A stretch of 64,000 bases of DNA from Bromus sterilis (GCA_950022295.1 OX465598.1:174734001-174798000), one strand, 5' to 3'; shown: positions 22,848 through 34,812, counted from the first letter of the stretch. The notes: generated by a model from the sequence alone, not told the origin. Program-made: numbers and translations.

Positions 22848-24075
22848 ACGGCAATCCATTGATCCTCCGAAGGTACAGGGTACTACCACCCTTAAAAGGA
22901 AAGCGACATGGTCTTCAAAAGCTTGCTCCTTCAACGATCTCTTCACACATATTCTTCATACTCCGTTGGGGCATTGTGTCCTTCACACAGACTTCCTATA
23001 TTCCATGGGGCATTGAATTCTTCATCATAAGTGTGGGCTTCCAGTATCTTAATCCATCGATGACATTCTTCGTAAGGATTTCACCTTCGGTCTTCGAGGT
23101 TTCAAGAATTCCTCCTTTGAGGTTTCCATTCCTTAGCAAGAGAGTGGTCTTCCAAATCCACTAATTTTCAAGAATGTTCCTCCTTCGACTAAAACCTCCG
23201 AATAGTTCATATACTCCATTGTTGTCTTGAATACTATATCCAAAAGACGAGTCCTCCAAGTACTCAGACTTCATGGCTGACGGGTCAGGCGCCAATACTA
23301 AACAACTATCGATACTCTCTTGGTGGTCATCAATAATACTCCTACGGGATACCTGCAGCAAACGGTCTTGGTTTATACTTCACCGTATAACACAAACGGT
23401 AATCTCCTACAGGGGTCACACATCGTAACATTCTATGGTTCAGGCTTAACATCGTCGTCTCTACTATAGGTAAGTCACTCAAGATTTACTATCCTGCATA
23501 GCAAGAGCGAATAAATAGGGTAATCGTCATGGGGGCCAATCCATTCCGCACCCAAATCATTACCTTGCATATGGTTTAGAGAATCTCGCAATCTAACACT
23601 CGGTCATCCTCCAAAGCATTGCAGAAAATTCCTCTTGATCCTGAACTGGGTTCAGACAAATCCATAGTTCTGCAAGCCAAGAAAAAGATCTATCGTTTCC
23701 TCAACACTCAGGTTTGCGCAAACTTCTATAAACGCGTACTAGTGAACTCCAACTTCCTCCGGGGTTATTCCTTCAGCAAGATTGTGCTTGCTTGTTGTAA
23801 GATCCTGGCACACGGGGTTAACTTTGAACTTGAAATTGGTTGCGTCATCTTTATTCCAATCTTGACATTAGCATCCATTGTAGTAACTTCTTCAGTTTAG
23901 GGATGAGGATGAGAGGGAATAGAATGTAGATAGAGAGGTAGAGAGAGATAGGGAGATACCCATACAAACATCACACTAGTTTTGTAAATAAGTTTTGATG
24001 TGTAGCTGTTGGTAAAACAAGAAATGACAGCTCACCGAAACGGGCTAACGGTAGAACTTTGAATCTTCCAGGTCT
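22848..24075. other. non-coding internal sequence of element D
   Basis: No frame longer than about 100 codons carries a recognisable motif on either strand. The stretch contains AT-rich and purine-rich tracts (tagagaggtagagagagata near 23930). It probably belongs to D's internal region downstream of gag, but its left junction with E at 22847 means part could derive from another source. Confidence 0.4.
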
Positions 24076-24490
24076 TCAAGTCTTCAGGGCTTCAATGACG
24101 GTAACTTCAGTTTCGCGTTGTTGAAGTAATCTTCGTATTGTTGAGTCACTTGCCAATTTTATTCTTCTTGTTGTTATGTCTCCTTTAGTTTTGAAGCATA
24201 CTAAATAGATGAGGGGTCTAATGAAACATAAACTTATTCTACTCACGTAGAAGAAACGCAAAACACAACACGCCACAACAACCAAATACATATCAGGGCC
24301 ACAAGGTACAAGACAAAACTTAACAAAAAAAATCATGACATAACACATCTAATCAATCCATAGCAAACATGCATCGATCCACAACTCCAGCTAATAATGA
24401 AAAGGTAACAACGTACACTTAGTGCACACCTACGAACATCTATCCTCCAATTGCAAATCATAAGCTTCTTCAAGCCAGCATCCTTGCAAA

Positions 24491-25224
24491 TCACGACCTC
24501 TTCTTTCCCTTCAATTCTGGACACATATTGCTGTAGTGTCCCATGTTCCTGCACCGATAGCACTCAATTTGGCTAAGGTCCTTTTGTTTCTTCTTCCTCA
24601 CGGGTGCTTCCTTTAATTCTGGACACATGTTGGCGTAATGTGCCGTATTCCTGCATCGGAAACACTGAATCTGGCTAATGTCCTTCATCTTCTTCTTCCG
24701 GGGGCTTCCCTGAATTCTGGGATAATCTTCTCCATTCCTTCCTTTTGATGCTGAGATACTTGTTGTGTCATGATGAAAAATTGACACTGAGCCGGGTAAT
24801 GATTATTTCCTTCACACACGAAACATGTGACTTGTGCAGTGGGGCATTCTTCACCCATGTGCATTTCCTCACAATGGGGACATCCCTCTTGGTGTTCTTC
24901 GTAGGAGTGTCCTTCTTCCCCGCAAATTTTGCAGGCACGAGGCCTCTTGCGGGTTGTCGTCCTTTGCATCGGGGTAACGAGGCGGGATCCCAACAAAATC
25001 CTTGTGAACTCCTTCCAAGTAATCTTCCTTTGTGATTTGTCAATCGCTTGGTGCATTCTCCACCAAGTAGCAGCCTCTTCTACCAAGTACTTAATAGCAT
25101 AGGGGACCATGTCCTCACTTCCAACCTTGTTTATCTTCATGTGCTCCTCCATATTATAAATCCACTGCTCCACCTTCAGTCTCGACATCGCCCCAGAAAA
25201 GGTGAGTCCTACTTCATACTCCAT
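24491..25224 (-). pseudogene. gag: element D gag-like protein with several zinc motifs
   Basis: The minus-strand frame starts with Met at 25224 and a capsid-like helical stretch (SRLKVEQWIYNMEEHMKI, ATWWRMHQAI). A Cys/His-rich cluster follows (CKICGEEGHSYEEH, CPHCEEMHMGEEC, CFVCEGNNHYPAQC). After a one-base frameshift near 24700 come two classical CCHC knuckles (CFRCRNTAHYANMC and CYRCRNMGHYSNMC) and a basic end. This gives four or five metal-binding motifs, where most plant gags have one or two. The gag packages element RNA. The two knuckles look like an internal duplication, sharing about 30 residues around each. No protease or RT follows. Confidence 0.75.
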
Positions 25225-25818
25225 CTATTAAACCCATACGACAAGGGTTAGGGCAAAAACTATATCACCGACAAGACAACAACTAAAGATAGCACCGAAC
25301 ATATGCACTCAAACAAGAAAGAGGCAAAAACACCTACGTTCAACAGCAACACATAAAAACAAACAATACAGTCACAAAAGTCAAAACACGCAAACAACAC
25401 CTAGAGTAAGGTCATATGTGCAAGACATACGATCTCATCATACTACGCGAAATTCGTTCATCTAACTCCATATAAAATTGGTGGTCTGATGCTAGGCTTC
25501 ATCCTTCTCAGCTAAGCTGATCTTAAAGATTTCTCTCGTACTGTCAAAACTTATTGAGCACCATAGGGTATTCTCCTCGTTCTTGTGGTCATAACTCCAA
25601 TTGATCCACGAGGTTGATGATGCACTTCTCAAATGTCTTGTCTTCAGGGGTAAGCAACTCAGAGGGTATTTATAGTAAAACAAGATGAGGAGTTTTAGAA
25701 AATGAATAATAGATGATAAATACTAGTGGAGAGAGTAAGTAGTCAAAGAGTGATAAAATATTTTTGTTCCTATGGATTTTCCTATCCATTTCCTAGGGTC
25801 ACGACCTACAGTCAACAT

Positions 25819-25832
25819 GGGCTCTGATACCA
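25819..25832 (-). other. primer binding site of element D
   Basis: Read on the minus strand this is TGGTATCAGAGCCC, matching the 3' end complement of plant initiator methionine tRNA. It is two bases inside the LTR end at 25835. It fixes the element's orientation. Confidence 0.9.
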
Positions 25833-25834
25833 TC

Positions 25835-28800
25835 TGTAACGACCCGGTTCCTCACAAACCGGAGTCTCTATGCATTCTGTGCTAGTCCCTGGATCAATAG
25901 CTAGCACACACAGTACACGATGTAATATCAAGAATAAATCACATGTCATAAATATTACATCGAAGATCCAGTATTACAATAAAGCATACCTGCATAGCTC
26001 AAGGCTAGCTTAGAAATAAAATACAGCGGAAAACAATATAAGCTTCGTGGCGTCCATCAACTCCACCGGCAAGTTGAGTATAGACATCGTAACCCTACAT
26101 CATACCACTTACTCGTCGTATATAATCCTGCAACACCGAAGGTTACAGCCCAGCAACGGGTCAGTACATCTAATTTGTACGGCAAGTCACACGAAAAGTA
26201 TATAACAGACCTACATCTACATGCAAGGATAAGTCAAAGGAAAGGCTTATGGTTTATTTTGCAGAAAGCTGATTTTTCCCTCACATACTACAACTAATCA
26301 AATTTTAAATTATCTTGCTAGTCCTAAGTATGGTTGAATCGGGCTACACCAATTCCAACCATCCCTTTATTAAAAGTTCCCACTCAAATTCTTATAAAGG
26401 TGAAATATCTGTCAAGACCATCCAACAACAATAATGCCCAGTTGCTCAAAGTTGTCAGTAACCGTGGACACGGCTAATCATGATCAGTTTTTTTACACTC
26501 TACAGAGGTTTGTACACTTTCCCCACTGGACTCAACCCGAAGATTGAGACATAGTATTTCAGAAGAGGTTGCCTCCACCCTTTGGTAGCCGGTACACCTA
26601 TCATATCTACATCAGCTAGCTACCAGGGCCAGGTTCCCCACAACTTACTCATCTAAGCCAGAGCCCATATAGACAGTGGTTGTACATGGAAGCTACAAGT
26701 CACACTGTCTGTCCGATCTTTTTGAGCCTGGACGGCGCCCACTGCGTCAGAGGGTACTCGCCATTACGCACCCGGTTCACCACCAAAACAACCATTCGGG
26801 AAGCATTTAGCCCTGGTCCGGCACGAGCCCCAGGATGCATTCCCTGCCCGTCCAGAGTGATTTCTATTTAAGTATGCTAGTCAAGTCATTAATCCTCACA
26901 TAGCTCAAATGATAACTCAACCAATCCCCGTCTACAAAGCAATAGTAGTATATAACAACCACGATCCTAGGGCGACAATGAAATACAAGTCCAGAGCATA
27001 TGGCTATCCTACAAGGTTTAAAATCATAACTAATATATATTCCTACACATGCATAGAGTGATAATTTGCTACATGCATAATAGAAAATATAGTTTGAGGT
27101 ATGGTCAAAGTGTAACTTTCCTTTTCCATTCGGTGAAGTTCTTCGCTCTCGCGGTCCAGTCAACTCTACTCGTCACACTCCTAGCAAATCTATCGCAACG
27201 AAGGAACTCGAATAAGCAATCACATCACAACGAGACAACCAAAAGATCAAAAAACAAACACAAAGGTTTTAGCAATAAAACATAAGGGCTTTGAAGTGCA
27301 AATGTGTCGATGTGCTCGAAGATGATCGGTGGAACGTGAACTCGAGAGAGTCAGCAGATAAAGATTCATCGGTAAGGAATTGCGATCATGGACATTTATG
27401 AATTCAAGGTGAGTATCATGCCCACATAAAAAGTGTGTGAATCTTACCGATAACATGTCTCAAGTGATCCGATAAGCAAGAAGAATCGCTGGAAACGGAA
27501 TACTACCACACAGGTCATAGCAAGTGCAAAATTGAATTGAATTTGAATTTAAACAGATCAATAAACATTTGAATTTTTTGTGTACACATGCTATAGACAG
27601 AAAGTACATGGAACGAGTGATCCAACGCAAAAAGAATCACTCGATTTGGACCAACGGTTTAAAAGATACGACCATCGGAATTTGAATTTTGAATTTGAAA
27701 TTACTTCAAATTCAAAAGTGTGCAAAGTGTGAAAAGTCGATTCCATGCTAAAGTACAGAACAACACAAGCGCGTAGGAAAAAGTTTCACCTCGACCCGAC
27801 TTACGGTTGCGGAGATATTGCCGGCGCGAGATCAGGGGGTTTTCTGCAAAAAGGACCTATCCACAATTAAAGTTTTTGCGAAAAACGCGATCGGGTCCAT
27901 GGGACCAGATCTGGCCGGAATTGGAGCTCCGGAGAACTCCGGCGAAGGGAAGCACGTGCTCCGGAGAAGGGTGGCGGCTCCGGCCGGTGGGGAGACGAAG
28001 GGGCCGCGGCACGGGGTGGCCCGGCGGGGCGTAGTGGCCGGCTCAGCTGCGGGGTGCGGCGTGCGGCGGCGGCCGGCGAGCTCGCGGAGCGGGCGGCTCG
28101 GGCCGTGTTCCGGCGGCGGCGGCGCGGTAGCCGGCGGTCCGGCGGCTTGGGGTGGCGCAGGGAGGAGACGGGGTGGCGTGGCCACGCACGACGGCGGCGA
28201 CGTCCAGCCCGGGCGGCGGCTCGTCGGCCGTGGCGCTAAGGCGAGCTGTCCGGCGCGGCGGCGCGGTTTCCGGCGACGCGGGGCCCGTCGGCGGCGGCCC
28301 GCGGGTCCCGCAGCTAGGGTTCTAGTAAAAAATAAAAATAAAAGAATTTTCTGAAAAACTTATATAGCCAGAAAAAAAACAAGAACTAAAAAAAAATAAT
28401 TCGGATCCAACTCGGGCTCAAACTCACTCGTGAGCGGGAAAACGAAATGGGCCGGCTGCAGTTTTTTTTTCTTTTTATTTAAAAACTCGAAACTTCAAAC
28501 AATAAAATAAAATCAACCGTAACTCCGAAAAATACGAAACAAATTTCTAAATTATTCAAATAATCTAAAGAAAATTATGTAAAGAATACATTTTCCAAAA
28601 TGTAAAATAAAAATAAAAACATTTTCTAAATGCTTTATTTAAATATAAAATACTTTTCATAAATCAAATAAAGTCCAATAAATTTTTAAAAATATTTTTA
28701 TTCGGTCAAAAGCATTGACAAAACATTTCTAAATAATAAAATATAAATTTTAAAATTTTCACACCAATAAATAATTTGGTAAAATAAAAATATCCCTTTG

Positions 28801-29319
28801 GAATACTTTTTCAACTCTTTTAAAATATTTAATAAATCATTTCAATGAAATAAAAACTGTCTTAGCATTATCAAATCCCTAAAATAATTTTAGAGTTATC
28901 TATAATACTAAAAATAAATGTTAAACACTTTAAAGAAATATTCTAAATATTTTCCAACTTTATTAAAAAGGGGATAAGTCATTTATATCATCTCAAATGA
29001 ATTTCCTTGAGTTGAAAAATGTTTTGAATATTTAGAAGAATTCCAATAATGATTTAATACATTTTCCAACCTTTTAATATGTTGAAGGACTCATATTACC
29101 TTCTCTCATTTTGTTTTGTTGGTTTTGTCTTAAAATCATAAATTCCAAAAACACCAATTATGAATATTTGGGAAAGCCCTTTTATTCCCTCTCTTTATAA
29201 TATTCAATAAACTCCAAAAGTTTTTAATCCCAGAGAAAATCAAACACATCAATCAAACAATCATTATCTATTTAATTTTATTAACATTCCAAAATTCGGA
29301 GAATTTTGGGATGTTACAT
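25835..29319 (-). repeat. 5' LTR of element D
   Basis: Ends tgtaacgaccc (left) and gggatgttaca (right). It is the same family as the solo LTR 44477-47269, sharing gctagtccctggatca and the cacacagta block near the left end. It contains a GC-rich leader around 27790-28330 and a very AT-rich stretch (28480-29300). Frames in the leader are composition artefacts. Confidence 0.88.
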
Positions 29320-30230
29320 GTTGTGTTCAAGATTTTGGAAGTGGATCGTGTCTCTCTCCCACACAAAGAAAGCTGGGTTCTAACTTTTTATGAACAGCAA
29401 GCAAAGCTAAAGAAAACTAAAAATAAAACATAAGAGCGAGACGCTCTAAGAATAGCACATAATGCATGAAGTGATAAAAATATAGTGGAACGAGAGACGA
29501 ACTGATAATTGTTGATGGAGAAGGGGATGCACGGGGGCATCCCCAAGCTTATACGCTTGAGTCTTCTTGAATATTTCTTGGGGATGCATGGGGGCATCCC
29601 CAAGCTTGAGCGGTTGACACTCCTGAATCTTCTTTCATCATCTTCCCTCGCACACTTGAAAACTCCCTTCATACATAACTCATCATAATCTGATTACCGA
29701 GGTTAGTACCCATAATAAAATAATTTTTTATCTACTAGAAATAAAGATAATCTTGAAGAGCTACTTTTTATCAAGATTGCCAAAAAGTTTTTGCAAAGAC
29801 AAAGCAAGCTTAAGATTTGCAAAACGAAGAAAAAGGCAAAACAGGACAGAATCTGTGAAAAACAGACCAGCGGGTAGTAAAGAATTTTTTAGGGATACTT
29901 CTGCAACTCAAATGAAAAAACTCAGAACATATGAAAGTTTCGTAATTGTATAGAGCATGTTGTGTAAAACATTCAGCTCAAAAAGAGGAACTGCGATTTT
30001 TCTCTGATTTTTCTAGTCACGAGGACCGAATCTGTTTTCTGGGCAGCATGTCACAACTTTCAGTTCCCTTATCGTATGAGTCTATAAAAGGCACAAAGCT
30101 TGAAAAGGAAAGATACAATGATGTTGCTACAGCAGTAACAATCATCAAGACCACTAAAAACAGAAGGAAAACAAAAAGGAAATCCTAAATTCCTTGCGGG
30201 CTGCCTCCCGAAAGCGCTTCTTTAAAGCCA
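29320..30230 (-). other. internal non-coding region of element B
   Basis: Matches element C at 43715-44476 and 47270-47420 almost throughout, including gctgggttctaac, the paired hairpins and gcgggctgcctcccgaaagc. In C this stretch is interrupted by a D-family solo LTR; here it is uninterrupted (ctataaaaggcacaaagc near 30080), giving the empty site. No coding frame. Confidence 0.8.
29523..29601. repeat. two tandem perfect stem-loops in element B
   Basis: Hairpins at 29523-29544 and 29580-29601 each pair ggggatgc with gcatcccc around a short loop, and each is followed by caagctt and a cttga motif. Together they make a 57-base repeat unit present twice. Element C keeps the same arrangement at 43913-43990 with slight damage to each stem. 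Confidence 0.8.
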
Positions 30231-31403
30231 TTAGTTAGGCTTAAAGATGATAGAAGATGCTCTCACAAGAATAATAATTTTGAAGAAAAAGAGAGCATCA
30301 AGAAGAAAATATGAAACAAATTGAAGCCTAACCCACTTCCTATGCATAGGCATATTGTAAGAAAATAAATCAAAGAAGCACAAAGTGACATGCATAGGAA
30401 GGTCGAAAAAGAACAACTTCAAAACTTTCAACATGAAGAGAGGTGATTTAGTAATATGGAAGTTTTCTACAACCAAACTTCCCTCTCTCGAAATAATTTT
30501 CAGTAGTATCATGAACAGCATCAAGAATATAACTATCACATAAATCATGTTTTTCATGACCTATAAGCACACGTGTATAGTTTTCAACACGGTCTTTAGG
30601 AACATAAGATAAATGCTACCCATCACATTGAGCCTTAATAAGAGCATAATTCTCCGGAATATGATTTGGAGATTTCAAAAGGATAATAGGACAATCAAGT
30701 GTGGGTGCAATAGCAAAAATTTCATGCTTGACATGAGGAACTATAGAAAGTTCATCTTCGTAAGCATCATCCATAGTGGCATCACAGCCATAAGCATAGA
30801 AGGCATCAACTTCATCAAAAAGGGATATTTCAACAGATTCCATAGGATCATAACACTCATATAAGGTAAGATTCAAAGAGTTACTCTCATTATAAGGTAG
30901 ACTTGGATGGCTCCATTGTTCCTCCTTTTGTTCGTCACTCTCCTCCTCTTTTTCATCCAAGGAGCTTTGAGGTTCAGCAATTTCTTCTTCCATAGGTTCC
31001 TGCAAAACATTAGTCTCTTCCTATGGGGGAGAGATTCTCTCAAGATGATAAGTAATATAATAATTTGCATCGTAATTTTACAAACAATAATTAAGTATAG
31101 CAAGACTCTCAGATTTGTAAGGGGCATCATCAATATTTTAGGAAGAGAAGTAATTTCATAGGCACCCTTATAAGCAACAAATTCTTCTATTTGCTCTGCA
31201 TCATCAAAATCATAATTTCTATTAGCATAAGAAGCTAAGGTTTCATCATCATTGTACTCACATTGGAAAGCAAGGTGTCTGTGACTCATAAAGCAACAAG
31301 ATTCATCCCTGCAGAAAGATATATTATATATTGAGCACAAGTTTCTAGCATAGTCATACAACTGGTGTATTTGTTTCCATAAGTGTATCACCTTTTGAGA
31401 CAA
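30231..31403 (-). pseudogene. leader protein of Athila-like element B (function unknown)
   Basis: Minus-strand frames close to the primer site. One (31403 leftward) has a Cys/His-rich patch (CRDESCCFMSHRHLAFQC) followed by an acidic stretch (NDDETLASYANRNYDFDDAE). After frameshifts, pieces at 30616-31005 (acidic, EEEIAEPQSSLDEKEEESDE) and 30231-30557 (FPLFMLKVLKL-like end) follow. The last piece resembles the end of the C leader frame at 47493, and the order of Cys patch, acidic region and hydrophobic end is shared. An upstream segment starting MEDSPRIKKSGKRN lies in another frame. It could be a modified gag-like or accessory protein; I cannot name it. Confidence 0.55.
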
Positions 31404-31628
31404 GAGGTGTTCCTTTTACCACTTTTTTTGATCCTTGGTGAATCCTCCATGACAATAAGATCTGGTTTCAAAGAAGTCAGACATTGATTGGCAAGTAAGG
31501 AACTATACATACTAATTTTTTTGGGGTTTTGGTAAAAGACACTAAAGCAAAAACTGAAAGGTAAACAAACAAGACTAAAAAGCAAAGATAAAAGATAGTG
31601 CGCAACTCCCCAATATTGAAGTGCGGAG

Positions 31629-31646
31629 TCCCCGGCAACGGCGCCA
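31629..31646 (-). other. primer binding site of element B
   Basis: Minus strand TGGCGCCGTTGCCGGGGA, the tRNA-Asp-type primer site typical of grass Athila-lineage elements, ten bases inside the 5' LTR end at 31657. Confidence 0.9.
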
Positions 31647-31656
31647 GAAATTTGCT

Positions 31657-33299
31657 TGATACAAGAGATAATACTTGCCCCTCGTTGGTTAGCCCAAGTG
31701 GAAGGTGAGATGTAGCATAGCGGCAAATTTCCCTTAGCGAAGATGCTAAGGTTTTAGATTGTCTCCCGTAGGACTCCAAGATCGACAAGTAGGTGGTGAA
31801 GTGAACAATGGCGCCGTTTAAAACCTAGGTTGCTAAATTCACCTGGACCTGCACACACAACAGATAGCTTTGCTCCCAACGAGTACAGAGGAGTTGTTAA
31901 TTCCTCCGGCCTTGTTGTTTACAAAGGATAAAACGCACGGGATAATAATGATAGTGATAGCTATGGAAAAGTAGATACTGAAAGTAAATTGAAGGTGTAA
32001 ACAATATTGGAAATATGGACCGGGGTCCTATGATGTTCACTAGTGATGTCTCGCTCCCAAAAGACGATAAAATATCCATGCGAGGTAAACAAATTACAGC
32101 TGGGAAATTGACAGGATTATGTGCGCAAACCAATGCTAATTATGCTATAAAGAAAGAAAGAGGCTCAAAAGCATGGGCGGTACGCCAAGACAAGTAAACC
32201 GAAATCCATCTGCATCTACCTACTAATCATCCACCTTGAGATATCTATCCAGAACATCTCGCTGGTATTAAGTTGCGAGTCCCACCCAAAGTGTAAACTC
32301 TAAGCAACAAACAACTGCATTAAAGAACTTTGCGTAAAGTAAACAATCCTTGCACCCGCAAGTACAAGCACCGTTGTTTTCCCCCTTGTGGCAACAACAC
32401 ATTCCCTAGACTCATGTTTCTGTCTCTCAAGCTAGTCATCGGGGGGCATGAACCCACAATCATGCATAACGCCCCCTCTCGAGTCAATACCTACTACTTG
32501 GCCAAAGAAATAAACAACAACAGAGAACATGCAAGAATTACTCAAGAACATAAATACAAAAGAAGAGAATCAAATATATAACTCAATCACAATCTGAACA
32601 TAATCTCATAATCCATCTGATCCCAGCAAACTCAGCATAGCAACAACAAAAAGATTACATAAGTGCCTCGATCATGTAGGGCAACTCACTAGGTATAATC
32701 CATGAAGAATAAAGAGGGGAGGAGAAAATCACATAGCTACTGATCATAGACTCATGGTCCAAGGTGGACTACTCACGGTTGATCCGAGAAGCATCCATGG
32801 TGATGGAGAAGCTCCCGGAGGTGATTCCTCCCTCCGGCAGGGTGCCGGGAAAAGGTCTTCTGGTGCTCCCGATCTTGGAAGCGCGGCGGCGGCGGAACAG
32901 AGGAGATATCGCGAAAAAGGGTTCCGTCCCCGAGGGTTTCTCGTCATGGGGAATAAATAGGCGAAAGGGGGCAGCCAGAGGTGGGCCAGGGGCTCCAGGC
33001 GCCCCCCAGGCCGCCTGGGCCCCCCCTGGCTCCCCTCGGCCCCACTTTGGCTCTTCTGGAAGGTTCCCGTACACTGATTTTTCCTATATTTTCCCCGGAA
33101 TTTTTCTGGCACTTTAAATAAGGAGGAAACCTGAAATAGAAAAACAGCAGAAAACAGGAACTGGCACTGGGGTGCACTGAGTTAATAGGCTAGTCCAAAT
33201 ATGATCAAAAGTGTATGGAAGTTCATCAATATCATAGCAATATCACACAAAAGAGTCATGGAGCAAGAAGAAAGTATTGATACATTTTTGGATGTATCA
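31657..33299 (-). repeat. 5' LTR of element B
   Basis: Left end tgatacaagag, right end gatgtatca, followed by TSD ggatg. It aligns with 18446-20119 with scattered substitutions and small indels, including loss of a short GC-rich part in the leader near 33010. That level of difference indicates an insertion that is not recent. A direct count of differences would date it. Confidence 0.92.
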
Positions 33300-33304
33300 G
33301 GATG

Positions 33305-34070
33305 CCGAACATGCATTTTTTCGGATTAAGCTTGATCTTGTATCTGTTGAGTGCTGCGAAGGTCTCCCGGAGTTCTTCGAGTAGTGTGTCTGCATTATAT
33401 GTTTTGATGACGATGTCGTCTCCGTATACTTGGACGTTTCTGCCGATTTGGTCCCTTAGGCATGCTTACATCATCCGTTGGTATGTGGCTCTAGAGTTTT
33501 TCAGCACGAAGGGCATTTTCCTATAGCAGAATATGCCATAAGTGGTGATGAACGAGGTATGCTCGTCGTCTTCCTCCTTCATCCTAGTGTGGTTATATCC
33601 TTAGTAGGCGTCGAGGAAGGACAAGATGTCACATCCTGCGGTGGAGTCGATTATTGGGTCGATCCTTGGCAAAGGGAAGTGGTCCTTTGGGAAGTGCTTG
33701 TTGACTGGTCCATAGTCGAAGCACATGCACAGTACGTCGGTATCTTTCTTGGGCACTAGGAAAGGGTTTTCGACCCAAGTGGCCTTCTTTGTCTCCCGGA
33801 TGAATTGCACGTCGAGTAGTCGATTGAATTCTTTCCGATTGCTCTACGTTCTGGCTCGCAGAATCTGCGCAGTGCTTGCTTTACTGCTTTGGTGTTGGGA
33901 TTGATTTGCAGTACATGCTTTGCAAATTCTTGCGGTATTCTAGGCATGTCGGCCGGGCACCAGGCGAAGATTTTCCACTCCTCTCGGAGGAAAGCCAAGA
34001 GAGTCGCTTGGTAGATGAGCATAGATTCAAACCGTCTTGTTTGGGTCCATTAGGTGTACTTGGTGGGTGA
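33305..34070 (-). pseudogene. pol: element F reverse transcriptase, N-terminal and palm regions
   Basis: On the minus strand: FAWCPADMPRIPQEFAKHVL, then a fingers segment (ENPFLVPKKDTDVLCMCFDY, HFPLPRIDPIIDSTAGCDIL, SFLDAY), then the palm motif near 33395-33430 reading YGDDIVI. The usual motif is Y-x-DD with Val, Ala or Leu, so Gly is atypical. It ends at KKCMFGIP where element B inserted and continues at 18445. Several frameshifts and stops are present. Confidence 0.87.
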
Positions 34071-34160
34071 CGGTGTCACTGTCGACGAAGAAGTCGCGAG
34101 TGATTTCCTTTATTTCATTTCTACTCGCTAGTAGAAAGACGCTCCTGTCTACCACCATTG

Positions 34161-34812
34161 CTATTTCTTCGAGTTATCGTTGTGCTCCAAATGTGTTGGA
34201 GACTTGATGAACATCTCGGTCGCATTATCTGACTTGAAGCTTCCACTGAACGTGATGACCCCGGCGGGTCCCGACATCTTGAGCTTTAGGTAAATATAGT
34301 GCGGGACTGCCATGAATTGCGCAAACGCCGATCGATCGAGTATGGCCTGGTATTGGGACTTCCAGTCCAACACTTCGAATTCTAGTGTTTCTCTTGCGAA
34401 GTTGCCCTTGCTCCCAAAGACTACACCGATCTTGATTGTTCCCAGTGAGGAAGCTGCTTCGGCTGGTACTATGCCATAGAGTGTGACGCCTGAGTTCCTC
34501 CAGACTGATCGTGGGACCAACATCTTGCGCAAGGTGTCGATGAAGATGATGTTCAGGCTGCTGCCCCTTTCCTCGGGTCATATCGTATCCACCAATTTGT
34601 GTTTCAAGGACCAAAGGCGCGTGCCCTGGCCTTGGAACTGCGGGTGGATGATCGTCTTGCGAGAAAGTGATGTTAACTTCCGAATCACATAAGTAATAGG
34701 GTTCTTCTGCCAGCAAGTCTTTGGCTGCTCGGGCTTGTAGATTGTTCGCCTCCAGCTTCTCCCTTGAGGGTCGTCCTTCTTGGATCATGCACACCCGTCC
34801 GTGAGACGACAT
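34161..34812 (-). pseudogene. pol: element F protease and protease-RT linker
   Basis: Two overlapping minus-strand frames. The one at 34161-34532 has the conserved linker found before RT in Tat and Athila elements (FARETLEFEVLDWKSQYQAIL, then RSAFAQFMAVPHYIYLKLKM, then GPAGVIT). The upstream frame carries the SDVNITFSQDDHPPAVPRPG-like region, which includes part of the retropepsin surroundings, but no clear D-S/T-G-A motif is readable because of frameshifts. The region is a relic. Confidence 0.7.

Larger units (their letters stand above)
22848..29319 (-). mobile_element. element D, 5' LTR plus partial internal region
   Basis: Minus-strand LTR element. Its 5' LTR is 25835-29319 (starts TGTAACATCCC at the right, ends GGGTCGTTACA). 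Next comes a primer site matching initiator tRNA-Met (25819-25832), a gag-like frame with several zinc motifs (24491-25224), and about 1.6 kb with no recognisable protein down to 22848. The 3' part and 3' LTR are missing, as E abuts directly. The lack of RT suggests a deleted or non-autonomous copy. Bases after the LTR (tgttg) would be the TSD but the partner is lost. Confidence 0.75.
18446..33299 (-). mobile_element. Athila-like element B, inserted in F's reverse transcriptase
   Basis: Two same-strand LTRs (18446-20119 and 31657-33299) bound the element. The exact TSD ggatg lies at 18441-18445 and 33300-33304. Orientation is minus: the primer site is beside the right LTR, and the motif aagcttaattcctgctcgtc found beside Athila 3' LTRs is at the left. 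The internal region (20120-20301 and 29320-31656) is only about 2.5 kb. It has no gag or pol, just a leader frame, so B is non-autonomous or deleted. Between its halves lie E (20302-22847) and D (22848-29319). Confidence 0.9.

Noticed and set aside
27818..28354. 178-codon Gly/Arg-rich frame
   Set aside because: GC-rich part of element D's LTR; no start context, no domain, flanked by AT-rich LTR sequence.
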